The notes under the pieces are model-generated. The model did not search any database, had not been told where the DNA came from, and was given only the letters and a program-made list of their open reading frames with translations. The translations under genes were made by a program, and so were the position numbers. A DNA stretch of 64,000 nucleotides from Symbioplanes lichenis (lineage in GTDB: Bacteria; Actinomycetota; Actinomycetes; Mycobacteriales; Micromonosporaceae): the NCBI RefSeq assembly GCF_030709675.1, contig NZ_JAUZQD010000008.1:248001-312000 (forward strand), given 5' to 3'. Of this stretch, positions 26,568-38,200 are shown piece by piece; the first letter of the stretch is position 1, and each line of letters opens with the position of its first letter.

Positions 26568-27266
26568 CTATTTCCACACCGGCGGCACGGGCAGCTCGCC
26601 GTCGGGGGAGACCGTCAGCTCGGCCCCGTCACCGCGCCCGGTCAGCCACGCCGCGAGGGCCCGGGTGGGGCCGCCGACGGCCGGGGTCGCCGCGGTGGGC
26701 GTACCGATGGTCAGGGGGTGATCGAGACCGTGCGGGCGCAGCACCAGCGTGAGCGAAGTCTCGCCGGTCGCCACCTCCCGCAGCAGGCGCAGGGCGAAGG
26801 CGTCGGTCCAGTCCTCCGCGGTGTACGCCCCACCGAGGTCGACGTGGTGCACCTCGACCTCGCGCAGCCGCCCCCACGGGACCGCCGCCGCGGAGCCGGC
26901 CATGGGCAGCGGGACGGTCCACGCCTCGGCGGGCATCGCGGCGGCCGCGTCGGCGAAGCGCTCGTGGGACTCGCGGATGTCGGCGACCTGCTCGGCGATC
27001 GGGCGGTGCCGGCCCGCCTCGATGCCCTCGGTGCGGGCGGTGGGCGTGGCGTAGGCCGGCGTCTCCACCCCCGTGCGGGCCCAGGTCAGCAGGTTGGTGA
27101 AGGCGTCCGCGTTGCGGGCCACGTGGGTGAGCAGGTGCCCGATCGTCCAGCCGGGCAGGCGGCAGGGCGCGCTCTGGGCGTCGGGCGGCAACTCCTCGGC
27201 GGTGCGGGCGAGCCGCTCCGTCGCCTGATCAACATCGGTCATCAGGACCAGGGGATCCATCGTCAC
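26568..27266 (-). CDS. Mycothiol-dependent maleylpyruvate isomerase-family (DinB-like) enzyme
   Basis: 232 residues. The N-terminal MDMPI_N/DinB four-helix domain has LPGWTIGHLLTHVARNADAF near residue 45 and EVEVHHVDLGG near 145; these His and Glu residues form the usual metal site. A C-terminal MDMPI domain follows. Members use mycothiol, the actinobacterial thiol, for isomerisation or transfer; the actual substrate is not evident. TAGGGT (27273-27278 on the plus strand as its complement) lies six bases before the GTG start, suggesting a leaderless mRNA. Probably co-transcribed with the frameshifted hydrolase. Confidence 0.82.
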   Translation of the reverse strand: MTMDPLVLMTDVDQATERLARTAEELPPDAQSAPCRLPGWTIGHLLTHVARNADAFTNLLTWARTGVETPAYATPTARTEGIEAGRHRPIAEQVADIRESHERFADAAAAMPAEAWTVPLPMAGSAAAVPWGRLREVEVHHVDLGGAYTAEDWTDAFALRLLREVATGETSLTLVLRPHGLDHPLTIGTPTAATPAVGGPTRALAAWLTGRGDGAELTVSPDGELPVPPVWK

Positions 27267-27356
27267 GGGAGAACCCTAGGGGAATATCGCTTTCCCCGCC
27301 GTCACCCCGTCCGTACCGTCGGTGCTGACGCGTCACGTAACCCGAGAAGGAGGTGG

Positions 27357-27407
27357 ATGAACGTGCCGTTCCCACCCCGATCCGGGGCCCGCCTTCTCTT
27401 CTCCTAA
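27357..27407 (+). CDS. Possible 16-residue leader peptide before rsgA
   Basis: An ATG at 27357 opens a short frame, MNVPFPPRSGARLLFS, ending nine bases before the rsgA ATG. It follows AAGGAGGTGG, the strongest Shine-Dalgarno sequence in the window, although only three bases separate GGAGG from the ATG; the GTG at 27363 would be better spaced. The Shine-Dalgarno region GAGAAGG can pair with CCTTCTC near 27392. Alternatively rsgA itself starts at the GTG at 27353 in another frame, with 21 extra residues. Confidence 0.4.
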   Translation: MNVPFPPRSGARLLFS

Positions 27408-27415
27408 GAGGGAAC

Positions 27416-28435
27416 ATGTCCGACCTGCCCGCGCTGGGCTGGGACGCGACGCACGCGTCCGCCTATCGTCGTTTCGATCGCCCCGACACCTTCCCCGGGC
27501 GTGTCCTGCGCGCCGACCGGGGCGTCTGCACCGTGTACGCCGCCGACGGCGTGCACCGCGCCACCCTGGCCGGCAGCCTGCTGGTCACGGCCGCCGCCGA
27601 CCCGTCCGATCTGCCGTGCGCGGGGGACTGGGTGGTCGTACGCCGGTGGCCCGACCGCCGCACCACGCTCGAGATCGTGCTGCCCCGCCGCACCGCCCTG
27701 GTCCGGCGCACGGCGGGCAAGGACTCGTCGGGCCAGGTGCTCGCCGCCAACATGGATCTCGTCGCCGTCGTCGAGCCTCTGCATCCCGCGCCCGACGCCG
27801 CCCGGATCGAACGTCAGCTGGCGCTGGCCTGGGACTCCGGCGCCCGGCCGCTCATCGTCCTGTCCAAATCCGATATGTCGGCGAACGCGGACGCGATCGC
27901 ACGGCAGTTCCGGGCGCCGGACGTCGACGTGCTGGCCGTCAGCGTGCACCGGGGGACCGGCGTGAGCGCGCTGCGCGACCGGATAGGCACCGGCACGATC
28001 GCTCTCCTGGGGCGCTCCGGCGCCGGCAAGTCCAGTCTCGTCAACGCCCTCGCGGGGACCGATGTGATGGGCGTACAAGAAATCAGGCGCGCCGACGGCA
28101 AGGGCCGGCACACGACGGCGTACCGGAATCTCGTCCCCCTGCCGCAAGGCGGCGCCGTGCTGGACACACCCGGGATCCGCGGGGTCGGCCTGTCGGACAC
28201 GGCCGAGGGCCTCGACAAGGCCTTCGCGGACGTGGCCGGCCTGGCGGCGGACTGCCGATTCGGTGACTGTCGTCACGAAGCCGAGCCGGGCTGTGCCGTG
28301 CAGGCCGCGCTCGCCGACGGCACGCTGACCGCGCGGCGCTGGGAAAGCTGGCGCAAGCTGCACCGAGAGGTCGCCCACGAGGGCGGCCGCAAGGCCGTGC
28401 GGCTCGCGGCAGGCGGTCGGCGCAGACCGCATTGA
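27416..28435 (+). CDS. rsgA: Ribosome small subunit-dependent GTPase A
   Basis: Late 30S assembly factor with a circularly permuted GTPase, 339 residues. An OB-fold N-terminus is followed by G4 LSKSD (about residue 143), then G1 GRSGAGKSSLVNAL (about 197) and G3 DTPGIRG (about 250). The C-terminal zinc site is CRFGDCRHEAEPGC. I choose the ATG at 27416 with GAGGGA upstream; the frame is open back to a GTG at 27353. It has its own upstream region, after divergent genes. Confidence 0.93.
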   Translation: MSDLPALGWDATHASAYRRFDRPDTFPGRVLRADRGVCTVYAADGVHRATLAGSLLVTAAADPSDLPCAGDWVVVRRWPDRRTTLEIVLPRRTALVRRTAGKDSSGQVLAANMDLVAVVEPLHPAPDAARIERQLALAWDSGARPLIVLSKSDMSANADAIARQFRAPDVDVLAVSVHRGTGVSALRDRIGTGTIALLGRSGAGKSSLVNALAGTDVMGVQEIRRADGKGRHTTAYRNLVPLPQGGAVLDTPGIRGVGLSDTAEGLDKAFADVAGLAADCRFGDCRHEAEPGCAVQAALADGTLTARRWESWRKLHREVAHEGGRKAVRLAAGGRRRPH

Positions 28436-28463
28436 TGTCGGTCGGCTCTGGCACACTGCTCCG

Positions 28464-30236
28464 GTGCTGACGGACGAGGAACTCTTCACCGACCGGGCCA
28501 CGCCCGTGCCGAGCCCCCCGCCGTCCCGCCGCGCCCGCAGGAGCCTCTGGGCCGGCGGGAGCTACCTGCTGCTCAGCGTGGTCGTGCTGATCCAGCTCTG
28601 GATCAGCCCGGCCGGCCGGGTCCTCGCCTCCAACGACGACGACCACGGCTTCTTCCTGTTCGTCATGGCGCACGGCGAGCGGGTGCTCTTCCACGGCGAC
28701 AACCCGCTGGTGACCGGCCGGATGAACGTGCCCGACGGCGTCAACATGATGGCCAACACCTCGGTGCTGGCCCTCAGCCTGCCGTTCGCGCCGGTCACGC
28801 ACTACTTCGGCCCGGCGGTCACGCTGGTGTTGCTGCTCACCCTGAGCCTGGCGGGCACGGCTTTCGCCTGGTGGTGGGTGCTGCAGAAGCATGTCGTACG
28901 CTCCCCGCTCGCCGCCTGGGCCGGCGGCCTCTGGTGCGGCTTCGCGCCCGCGATGGTGTCCCACGCCAACGGTCATGTGAACTTCGTCGCCCAGTTCGTG
29001 GTCCCCTTCATCGTCTGGCAGGTGTTGCGCCTGCGCGAGCCGGGGCGCGTGTGGCGCGGCGGCGTGATCCTCGGGCTGCTCATCGTGCTCCAGGTCTTCC
29101 TCAACGAAGAGGTCCTGCTCTTCACCGCGATCACGCTGCTGGTCTTCGTGATCGCCTACGCCCTCGCCGCCCCGGCCGTCGCGAGACACGCCTTCCGGCC
29201 GTTCGTGGCGGGCATCGGGGTCGCCGGGGGCACGGCCCTCGCCCTGCTGGCCTACCCGCTGTTCATCCAGTTCTCGGGGCCGCAGAGCTACTCGGGGCAG
29301 CCGTTCGAGCCGGGCAAGTTCGTCACGGACCTGCTGTCGCTCGGGGCGTACGCCCGGCAGTCCCTGGCCGGCAACGGCGTCGTCGCCCGCGCGCTCAGCG
29401 TGAGCCCGACCGAGGACAACACGTTCTGGGGCCTGCCGCTGCTCGTGCTGCTCGTCATCGCCGCCGTGATGCTGTGGAACAGTGCCGCCCCGCGCGCGGC
29501 GATCATCGCGGCCGGGGTGCTGCTGCTCATGTCCATGGGCCCCGAGCTGCGCGTCGGCGGTCACGACACCGGCATCCCGCTGCCGTTCGCGCTGATCCAG
29601 CACGTGCCCGTGATCGACCTGGTCAGTGTGACGCGCTTCGCGATGGTCCCGGCGACGATCATCGGCATCCTGCTCGCGGTGGCCTGCGACCGCGTCCGGC
29701 GGCTGTCGCGCCGCAACCGCAAGCGCTTCTGGGCGCTGCTGGTCGCGGCGGTCGTCCCGGTTCTGCCCAAGCCGCTGCCGGTCGTGGCGGCCGACCCGCT
29801 GCCGGCCTTCATCGCCGACAAGATGTACGAGGCGTACGTCCCCGAGGGTCGCACGCTCGTGACGGTGCCGTTGCCGGAGGTGACCAACGGGCGGGCCGGT
29901 ATGCGGTGGTTCGCGCTGTCGGGGCTCGGGTTCGAGGTGCCGCGGGGATACTTCATGGGGCCGTCGGCGGACGGGACGGGCTCGTGGAACGCTCCGGCGC
30001 GGCCGACCGACTCGATGTTGCGCTCGGTTCAGGCGTACGGTCGGGTGCCGGTCCTCACATCGGCGGATCGCGCCGCGGCAGTTGCCGATCTCACGTATTG
30101 GCGGGCGGCCGTGGTGGTTCTCGTGCCCGGGACCGAGCACTATGAGGAACTGCGAGCGACGGTGACGGGCTTGCTGGGTGAGGAGCCGCAGCAAGTGGGC
30201 GGCGTCGAGCTGTGGGATGTTCACTCGGCCGGGTGA
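28464..30236 (+). CDS. Polytopic membrane protein, GT-C glycosyltransferase-like
   Basis: 590 residues with roughly eleven hydrophobic segments from residue 30 to 430 and a soluble C-terminal domain of about 150 residues. After TM1 there is an acidic loop, SNDDDHGFFLF, in the position where GT-C glycosyltransferases keep catalytic acidic residues, which is the reason for the call. I do not recognise a characterised orthologue. It starts with a GTG 28 bases after rsgA. A link to cell-envelope glycan assembly is a guess from the fold. Confidence 0.65.
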   Translation: MLTDEELFTDRATPVPSPPPSRRARRSLWAGGSYLLLSVVVLIQLWISPAGRVLASNDDDHGFFLFVMAHGERVLFHGDNPLVTGRMNVPDGVNMMANTSVLALSLPFAPVTHYFGPAVTLVLLLTLSLAGTAFAWWWVLQKHVVRSPLAAWAGGLWCGFAPAMVSHANGHVNFVAQFVVPFIVWQVLRLREPGRVWRGGVILGLLIVLQVFLNEEVLLFTAITLLVFVIAYALAAPAVARHAFRPFVAGIGVAGGTALALLAYPLFIQFSGPQSYSGQPFEPGKFVTDLLSLGAYARQSLAGNGVVARALSVSPTEDNTFWGLPLLVLLVIAAVMLWNSAAPRAAIIAAGVLLLMSMGPELRVGGHDTGIPLPFALIQHVPVIDLVSVTRFAMVPATIIGILLAVACDRVRRLSRRNRKRFWALLVAAVVPVLPKPLPVVAADPLPAFIADKMYEAYVPEGRTLVTVPLPEVTNGRAGMRWFALSGLGFEVPRGYFMGPSADGTGSWNAPARPTDSMLRSVQAYGRVPVLTSADRAAAVADLTYWRAAVVVLVPGTEHYEELRATVTGLLGEEPQQVGGVELWDVHSAG

Positions 30237-30303
30237 TGATCTATTGGCGGACTGCAGGGAACAACGAGGTGACGTAGGGCGCTGCACCTCGGCGGCGGAA
30301 AAA

Positions 30304-30325
30304 TGTCGTACCCCCTCGCTAGGGT
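30304..30325 (+). promoter_or_regulatory. DNA-damage-type promoter of uvrA (TGTC-N12-TAnnnT)
   Basis: TGTCGTAC at 30304-30311, eight bases, TAGGGT at 30320-30325. The first eight bases are identical to those of the polA promoter. Here the start codon is 41 bases downstream, so uvrA would have a short leader with a ribosome-binding site. Confidence 0.65.
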
Positions 30326-30365
30326 TTCGGCGCCCATTCTTCTCAGACGTACGGAGTGGCTGGCT

Positions 30366-33392
<3,027 letters not shown>

Positions 33393-33697
33393 TAGTGCTT
33401 TGTTCGTCGGCAGCGGCGTCTCGCTTCGGCGGGGCGCCGCTCTGCTTTGCGCGTCGTTCAGGCGGCATTGGTTGAAATCTCAGGTAACTCCCAGCGATTG
33501 CTGGCAGCCTGAGCGCACGCACGGTTTCCTCGCAGGTCACCCGGCCCGGCTCCGAAACGTGCCGGAAACGACGGGATAGGGCGGATAAATTTCCCCCGCG
33601 GCCATGAACCACACCGAGGAGCCGCGCGTATCTACAAGCAACGCCGTGTGACCTCATCACGCGGAACAGCGGGTAATTCGAAGGGTTTGGCGAACAG
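33393..33697. other. Intergenic region after uvrA with a two-helix hairpin
   Basis: No gene is seen. CTCAGG (33479-33484) pairs with CCTGAG (33508-33513), and inside it CCAGC (33491-33495) pairs with GCTGG (33500-33504) over a GATT loop. AT-richer sequence follows near 33575-33600 (GGATAAATTT), where the promoter of the Rieske gene may lie. Confidence 0.4.
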
Positions 33698-34240
33698 ATG
33701 ACTGACGTGCAGACGAGGGCCGACGTGGAGACCACGAGCGCCGGCGAGCAGACCGCGGGGCCGCGCCTCGCCGGTTCGCGGCGCGTCGTGCTCGCGGGTG
33801 CGGGTGCGCTCGGCGCCGGGTGTCTCCTCGCCGCCTGCGGCACGGACACCAGCGGCAGCAGCAGCTCGACCGGCGCCAACGGCGGCGACTTCAGCGACAA
33901 CCCGAAGCCGGCGGGCAGCGCGACCGCCCCGGCCGGCGACGCCGCCGACTCGAGCAGCGGCACGGTGCTCGCGGCCGTGTCCGACGTCCCCGAGGGCGGC
34001 GGCATCATCAAGGGTGACTACGTCATCACCCAGCCGGAGGCCGGCACCTTCAAGGCCTTCAGCAAGATCTGCACCCACCAGGGCTGCCCGGTCACCAAGA
34101 TCGACGGCACGAACATCTTCTGCCCGTGCCACAACAGCACCTTCGACATCAGCGACGGCTCGCCCACCGGCGGCCCGGCCACGAAGGCGCTGCCGGAGAC
34201 CAAGGTCAAGAAGGACGGCGACAACATCGTCGCCGCGTAG
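33698..34240 (+). CDS. Rieske 2Fe-2S lipoprotein
   Basis: 180 residues. The signal region has the twin-arginine-like SRRVVLAGAGALGAGCLLAAC with a lipobox Cys at about residue 46, so export by Tat and lipidation are likely. After a Ser/Gly linker, the Rieske fold begins near residue 95 and carries both cluster motifs, CTHQGCPV and CPCHNSTFD. This is the short, stand-alone arsenite-oxidase-small-subunit-like class found in actinobacteria, not the bc1 subunit. The electron-transfer partner is not adjacent. Confidence 0.85.
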   Translation: MTDVQTRADVETTSAGEQTAGPRLAGSRRVVLAGAGALGAGCLLAACGTDTSGSSSSTGANGGDFSDNPKPAGSATAPAGDAADSSSGTVLAAVSDVPEGGGIIKGDYVITQPEAGTFKAFSKICTHQGCPVTKIDGTNIFCPCHNSTFDISDGSPTGGPATKALPETKVKKDGDNIVAA

Positions 34241-34368
34241 GGTCCGCGGCGCGGCGGGGCCTGGTTCCCGCCGCACCGGATCCACGACGAGCCGGGGCCG
34301 GTCCGTGACCCTGCCGGCGCGACCGGCCCCAGTTTCTCGGCCCCTCTTCCCACCGCGCGGCGTTCTCG

Positions 34369-34432
34369 CTGCGTGGCCCCTTCGTGGCGTGGCCTTCTCG
34401 CCGCGTGGCCATCTCGCGGCGTGGCCCCCTTT
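34369..34432. repeat. Four degenerate 16-bp tandem repeats
   Basis: Units 34369-34384, 34385-34400, 34401-34416 and 34417-34432, consensus CNGCGTGGCCNTCTCG. They lie between the Rieske gene and the uvrC promoter; the rest of 34241-34502 has no gene. Confidence 0.75.
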
Positions 34433-34502
34433 TTGTGCCGGGGCTTCGGACCGGGGGCCCGGCGCCGTGGCGGCGGCGACGGGCCTCCGGCGGAGGAAAT
34501 AA

Positions 34503-34524
34503 TGTCAGGGGGCCGCACTAGTGT
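34503..34524 (+). promoter_or_regulatory. DNA-damage-type promoter of uvrC (TGTC-N12-TAnnnT)
   Basis: TGTCAGGG at 34503-34510, eight bases, TAGTGT at 34519-34524, with the uvrC GTG six bases later. Same geometry as polA, uvrA and uvrB; leaderless. Confidence 0.6.
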
Positions 34525-34530
34525 GGAAGT

Positions 34531-36831
34531 GTGCCTGACCCGTCCAGCTACCGGCCGGCGCCCGGGACCATCCCGGACGCCCCCGGTGTCTACCGTTTCC
34601 GTGATCCGACCGGCCGCGTCATCTACGTCGGCAAGGCCAAGAGCCTGCGCAACCGGCTGAATTCCTACTTCGCCGACACGTGGACCCTGCACGCGCGCAC
34701 GCAGCAGATGGTCACCACCGCCGGGTCGGTCGACTGGGTCACCGTGGGCAGCGAGGTCGAGGCCCTCCAGCTCGAGTTCAACTGGATCAAGGAGTTCGAC
34801 CCCCGGTTCAACGTCAAGTACCGGGACGACAAGTCCTACCCCTTCCTCGCGGTCACCCTCAACGAGGAGTTCCCCCGGCTGCAGGTGATGCGCGGGGCGA
34901 AGCGGAAGGGCGTGCGCTACTTCGGGCCGTACAGTCATGCCTGGGCGATCCGGGAGACGCTGGATCTGCTCCTGCGGGTCTTCCCCGCCCGCACGTGTTC
35001 GTCCGGTGTGTTCAAACGCTCGGGGCAGATCGGCCGCCCGTGCCTGCTCGGCTACATCGGCAAGTGCAGCGCGCCCTGCGTGGGCCAGGTCTCCGCCGAG
35101 GAGCACCGGGCCATCGTGGACGATTTCTGCGACTTCATGGCCGGGCGCACCGACACCTTCGTCAAGCGGCTCGAGCGCGAGATGCTCGACGCCTCCGAGC
35201 AGCTCGACTTCGAGAAGGCCGCCCGCCTGCGCGACGACATCGGGGCGCTGCGCCGGGCGATGGAGAAGCAGACCGTCGTGTTCGGCGACGGCACCGACGC
35301 CGACGTGGTCGCGTTCGCCGACGACCCGCTCGAGGCCGCCGTCCAGGTGTTCCACGTGCGCGACGGCCGGGTCCGCGGCCAGCGCGGCTGGGTGGTCGAG
35401 AAGACCGAGGAGCTGACCACCGGCGACCTTGTGCACCACTTCTGCAGCCAGGTCTACGGCGACGAGCACGGCGAGGGCGACGTGCCCCGCGAGCTGCTCG
35501 TGCCCGAGCTGCCGCCGGACGTGGCCGCGCTGGAGAGCTGGCTCTCCGAGCACCGCGGCAGCCGCGTCACCCTGCGCGTCCCGCAGCGCGGCGACAAGCG
35601 CACCCTGCTGGAGACCGTCGCCCGCAACGCCGGCGAGTCCCTGCAGCGGCACAAGCTGCGCCGCGCGGGCGACCTGACCACCCGCAGCAAGGCCCTCGAC
35701 GAGATCGCCGAGGCGCTGGGCATGGAGTCCGCCCCGCTGCGCATCGAGTGCTACGACGTCTCGCACATCCAGGCCACCGACGTCGTCGCCAGCATGGTCG
35801 TCTTCGAGGACGGGCTGCCGCGCAAGAGTGAATATCGCCGGTTCGCGGTCCGGGGCAACCCCGACGGCAGCGGCGTCGACGACCTGGCCGCGATGAGCGA
35901 GGTGATGCGGCGGCGGTTCGCACGCTACAAGGCGGACGCGTCGCCGCTCGGTGCCCCGCCCGGCGAGTCCGATGTCGCCGGGCTCGACGGCTCCGATGTC
36001 GACGAAGCCGGCGACGGTGGCCTTGATGACGGTGGCGTCGACGAGGTGGCGACGAAGGAGTTGCCGGGGATCGACCCGGAGACGGGGCGGCCGCGCCGGT
36101 TCGCGTACCCGCCGCAGCTCGTCGTCGTCGACGGCGGCCAGCCACAGGTCAACGCGGTGGCCGCGGTGCTCTCCGACCTCGGGGTGACCGACGTCGCGCT
36201 GTGCGGGCTGGCCAAGCGGCTGGAGGAGGTCTGGCTGCCGGGCGAGGACTTCCCGGTGATCTTCCCGCGCACGTCCGAGGCGCTCTACCTGCTGCAGCGC
36301 GTCCGTGACGAGGCGCACCGGTTCGCCATCACCTATCACCGGCAGAAGCGCTCCAAGCGGATGACCGCGTCGGCCCTCGACCAGATCCCGGGGCTGGGGG
36401 AGACGCGGCGAAAGGCGCTGTTGCGGCACTTCGGGTCGCTCAAGCGGCTCGGGCAGGCCACGCCGGAGGAGATCACCGAGGTGCCGGGCATCGGGCGGCG
36501 TACCGCGGAGGCTGTGCTGGCCGCCCTCGCGCCCGCCGCGGCGCCGGCTGCTGACGCCGGAGAGTCCGCCGAGGCATCCGCGACGCCGGCCGGTGGCGCG
36601 GGACGGACGAAGGCGGGGGCCAACCGCAACCGGGTCCGCCGGCCGCAGGCCCCTCCGCCGCCGCCCCGGCACGTCACGGCTCCGGACGGGCAGACGCCGT
36701 CGCCTCGGCACGGTGTGGCGTCGGATGAACGGGCGCCGTCGCCTCGGCCGGTCGTTGATCCTGCGGAGCCGGCCGGTTCCGCTGTGACGCCGCCGTCGCA
36801 GCCCGCCGGCGTGGAGGTGCCGAGCGAGTAA
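34531..36831 (+). CDS. uvrC: Excinuclease ABC subunit C
   Basis: Dual-incision nuclease of nucleotide excision repair, 766 residues, about 80-150 longer than usual. GIY-YIG domain at the N-terminus (APGVYRFRDPTGRVIYVGKAKSL), UVR motif near residue 225 (EQLDFEKAARLRDDI), RNase H-like C-terminal nuclease (ECYDVSHIQ; VVDGGQPQVNA) and a helix-hairpin-helix end (IPGLGETRRKALL, VPGIGRRTAEAVL). Two extras: a 45-residue Asp/Gly-rich insert (about residues 470-515) inside the nuclease domain, and a Pro/Ala-rich tail of about 95 residues. Start GTG follows the leaderless promoter. First gene before rapZ-yvcK-whiA but separated by 460 bases. Confidence 0.96.
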   Translation: MPDPSSYRPAPGTIPDAPGVYRFRDPTGRVIYVGKAKSLRNRLNSYFADTWTLHARTQQMVTTAGSVDWVTVGSEVEALQLEFNWIKEFDPRFNVKYRDDKSYPFLAVTLNEEFPRLQVMRGAKRKGVRYFGPYSHAWAIRETLDLLLRVFPARTCSSGVFKRSGQIGRPCLLGYIGKCSAPCVGQVSAEEHRAIVDDFCDFMAGRTDTFVKRLEREMLDASEQLDFEKAARLRDDIGALRRAMEKQTVVFGDGTDADVVAFADDPLEAAVQVFHVRDGRVRGQRGWVVEKTEELTTGDLVHHFCSQVYGDEHGEGDVPRELLVPELPPDVAALESWLSEHRGSRVTLRVPQRGDKRTLLETVARNAGESLQRHKLRRAGDLTTRSKALDEIAEALGMESAPLRIECYDVSHIQATDVVASMVVFEDGLPRKSEYRRFAVRGNPDGSGVDDLAAMSEVMRRRFARYKADASPLGAPPGESDVAGLDGSDVDEAGDGGLDDGGVDEVATKELPGIDPETGRPRRFAYPPQLVVVDGGQPQVNAVAAVLSDLGVTDVALCGLAKRLEEVWLPGEDFPVIFPRTSEALYLLQRVRDEAHRFAITYHRQKRSKRMTASALDQIPGLGETRRKALLRHFGSLKRLGQATPEEITEVPGIGRRTAEAVLAALAPAAAPAADAGESAEASATPAGGAGRTKAGANRNRVRRPQAPPPPPRHVTAPDGQTPSPRHGVASDERAPSPRPVVDPAEPAGSAVTPPSQPAGVEVPSE

Positions 36832-37291
36832 CCGCCCCGCCGGTGTCGCCGCGACTCCGCTCGCCGGGTGACCGTCGCGGGCTCGCTGCGCACGGGCCCG
36901 GCCGATCTCAGCGCCATCGTCGGCCCGTGCACCCGGGACGACGTCAGCCGGTCCCGGCGGTGGGTCGGCGGGGTCATCCGGGCGGGTGGTTGCGGTGTGC
37001 TGCGGCGCTGCCACCGGGTGTGAGCTGGGCGGCGGGTGGAATACGGGTGTCCGTTCTCACCGTTTCGCCGAGGGGTGACTGCGACCGGGCGGGAACGCGC
37101 CGTGATCACCGCAGCGTCGGGCGGGCTTGATCCACGGGCGGGCCGCCGGGACCGGTTCGCCGGGCTGCGCGGATCGGGTAGCGGACACCATGTCCGGCCG
37201 CCCGGGGTGGGCGCGTCGGCCTAGGATGCAGTGTCCGCCCGGGGTGGGCACACACCGAAGACGTCAGGCCCGAGGGGCGCAGGAGGAGTAC
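36832..37291. other. Intergenic region between uvrC and rapZ, no gene seen
   Basis: No convincing frame on either strand. A near-direct repeat with the core GCCCGGGGTGGGC occurs near 37199 and 37236, flanking TAGGAT at 37222-37227, a candidate -10 for the rapZ operon; no matching -35 is evident. Confidence 0.4.
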
Positions 37292-38200
37292 GTGACCGAG
37301 TCGATGCCGGACTTCGCTCCGGAGCCGTCGCCCGACGAGGCCGCCACGGACCTCGTCGTGGTGACCGGGGTGTCCGGGGGTGGCCGCAGCACGGTGGCCC
37401 GCGCCCTGGAGAACGTCGGCTTCTACGTCGTCGACAACCTGCCGCAGGCGCTGATGCTCGACATGGCCCAGCTGGCGTTCGCGGCCGGCGGCGCGGCCCG
37501 GCGCACGGCGATGGTGCTCGACGTGCGCAGCCGGGCGTTCTCGACCGACCTGGCCGGGGCGGTCCGGGCGCTCAAGGAGCGGGGCTTCTCGCCGCGCGTG
37601 GTGTTCGTCGACGCGGACGACGAGGTGCTGATCCGGCGCTTCGAGTCGGTGCGCCGCTCGCACCCGCTGCAGGGCGACGGGCGCCTGGCCGACGGCATCG
37701 CCGCCGAGCGCAAGCTGCTCGAGGAGGCGCGCGAGCAGGCCGACGTCATCATCGACACCAGCCACCTCAACGTGAACCAGCTGCGCCGCCGGGTCGAGGA
37801 GCTCTTCGGCGGCGAGGACGCGCGGCGGCTGCGGATCACCGTGCTGTCGTTCGGCTTCAAGTACGGCCTGCCGCCCGACGCCGACTACGTGCTCGACGCC
37901 CGGTTCCTGCCCAACCCGTTCTGGGTGCCGGAGCTGCGCGACCACACCGGCCTGGAGGAGGGCGTGAGCAACTACGTCCTGGGCCAGGAGGGCGCCGGCG
38001 ACTTCGTGGGGACCTATGCCGGGCTGATCGCCGCGACCGCGCCCGGCTTCGAGCGGGAGGGCAAGCGCTACCTGACCGTGGCCGTGGGCTGCACCGGCGG
38101 CAAGCACCGCAGCGTCGCGATCGCCGAGGAGCTGACCGCCCGCCTGCGCGACATCCGGCTCTCCGCGCACACCTCCCACCGAGACCTGGGGCGCGAGTGA
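37292..38200 (+). CDS. rapZ: RNase adapter protein RapZ
   Basis: 302 residues. P-loop GVSGGGRSTVA near residue 26 (Arg in place of the usual Lys, common in actinobacteria) and C-terminal PDADYVLDARFLPNPFWV and AVGCTGGKHRSVAIAE. In enterobacteria it guides RNase E decay of a small RNA controlling GlmS; in actinobacteria its partner is unknown, but the rapZ-yvcK-whiA cluster is conserved. GTG at 37292 with AGGAGG five bases upstream. Stop overlaps the next start. Confidence 0.94.
   Translation: MTESMPDFAPEPSPDEAATDLVVVTGVSGGGRSTVARALENVGFYVVDNLPQALMLDMAQLAFAAGGAARRTAMVLDVRSRAFSTDLAGAVRALKERGFSPRVVFVDADDEVLIRRFESVRRSHPLQGDGRLADGIAAERKLLEEAREQADVIIDTSHLNVNQLRRRVEELFGGEDARRLRITVLSFGFKYGLPPDADYVLDARFLPNPFWVPELRDHTGLEEGVSNYVLGQEGAGDFVGTYAGLIAATAPGFEREGKRYLTVAVGCTGGKHRSVAIAEELTARLRDIRLSAHTSHRDLGRE

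Noticed and set aside
37188..37227. A fifth damage-type promoter before rapZ (TGTCC at 37191 and TAGGAT at 37222)
   Set aside because: The distance between the elements is far larger than the 12 bases shared by polA, uvrA, uvrB and uvrC.
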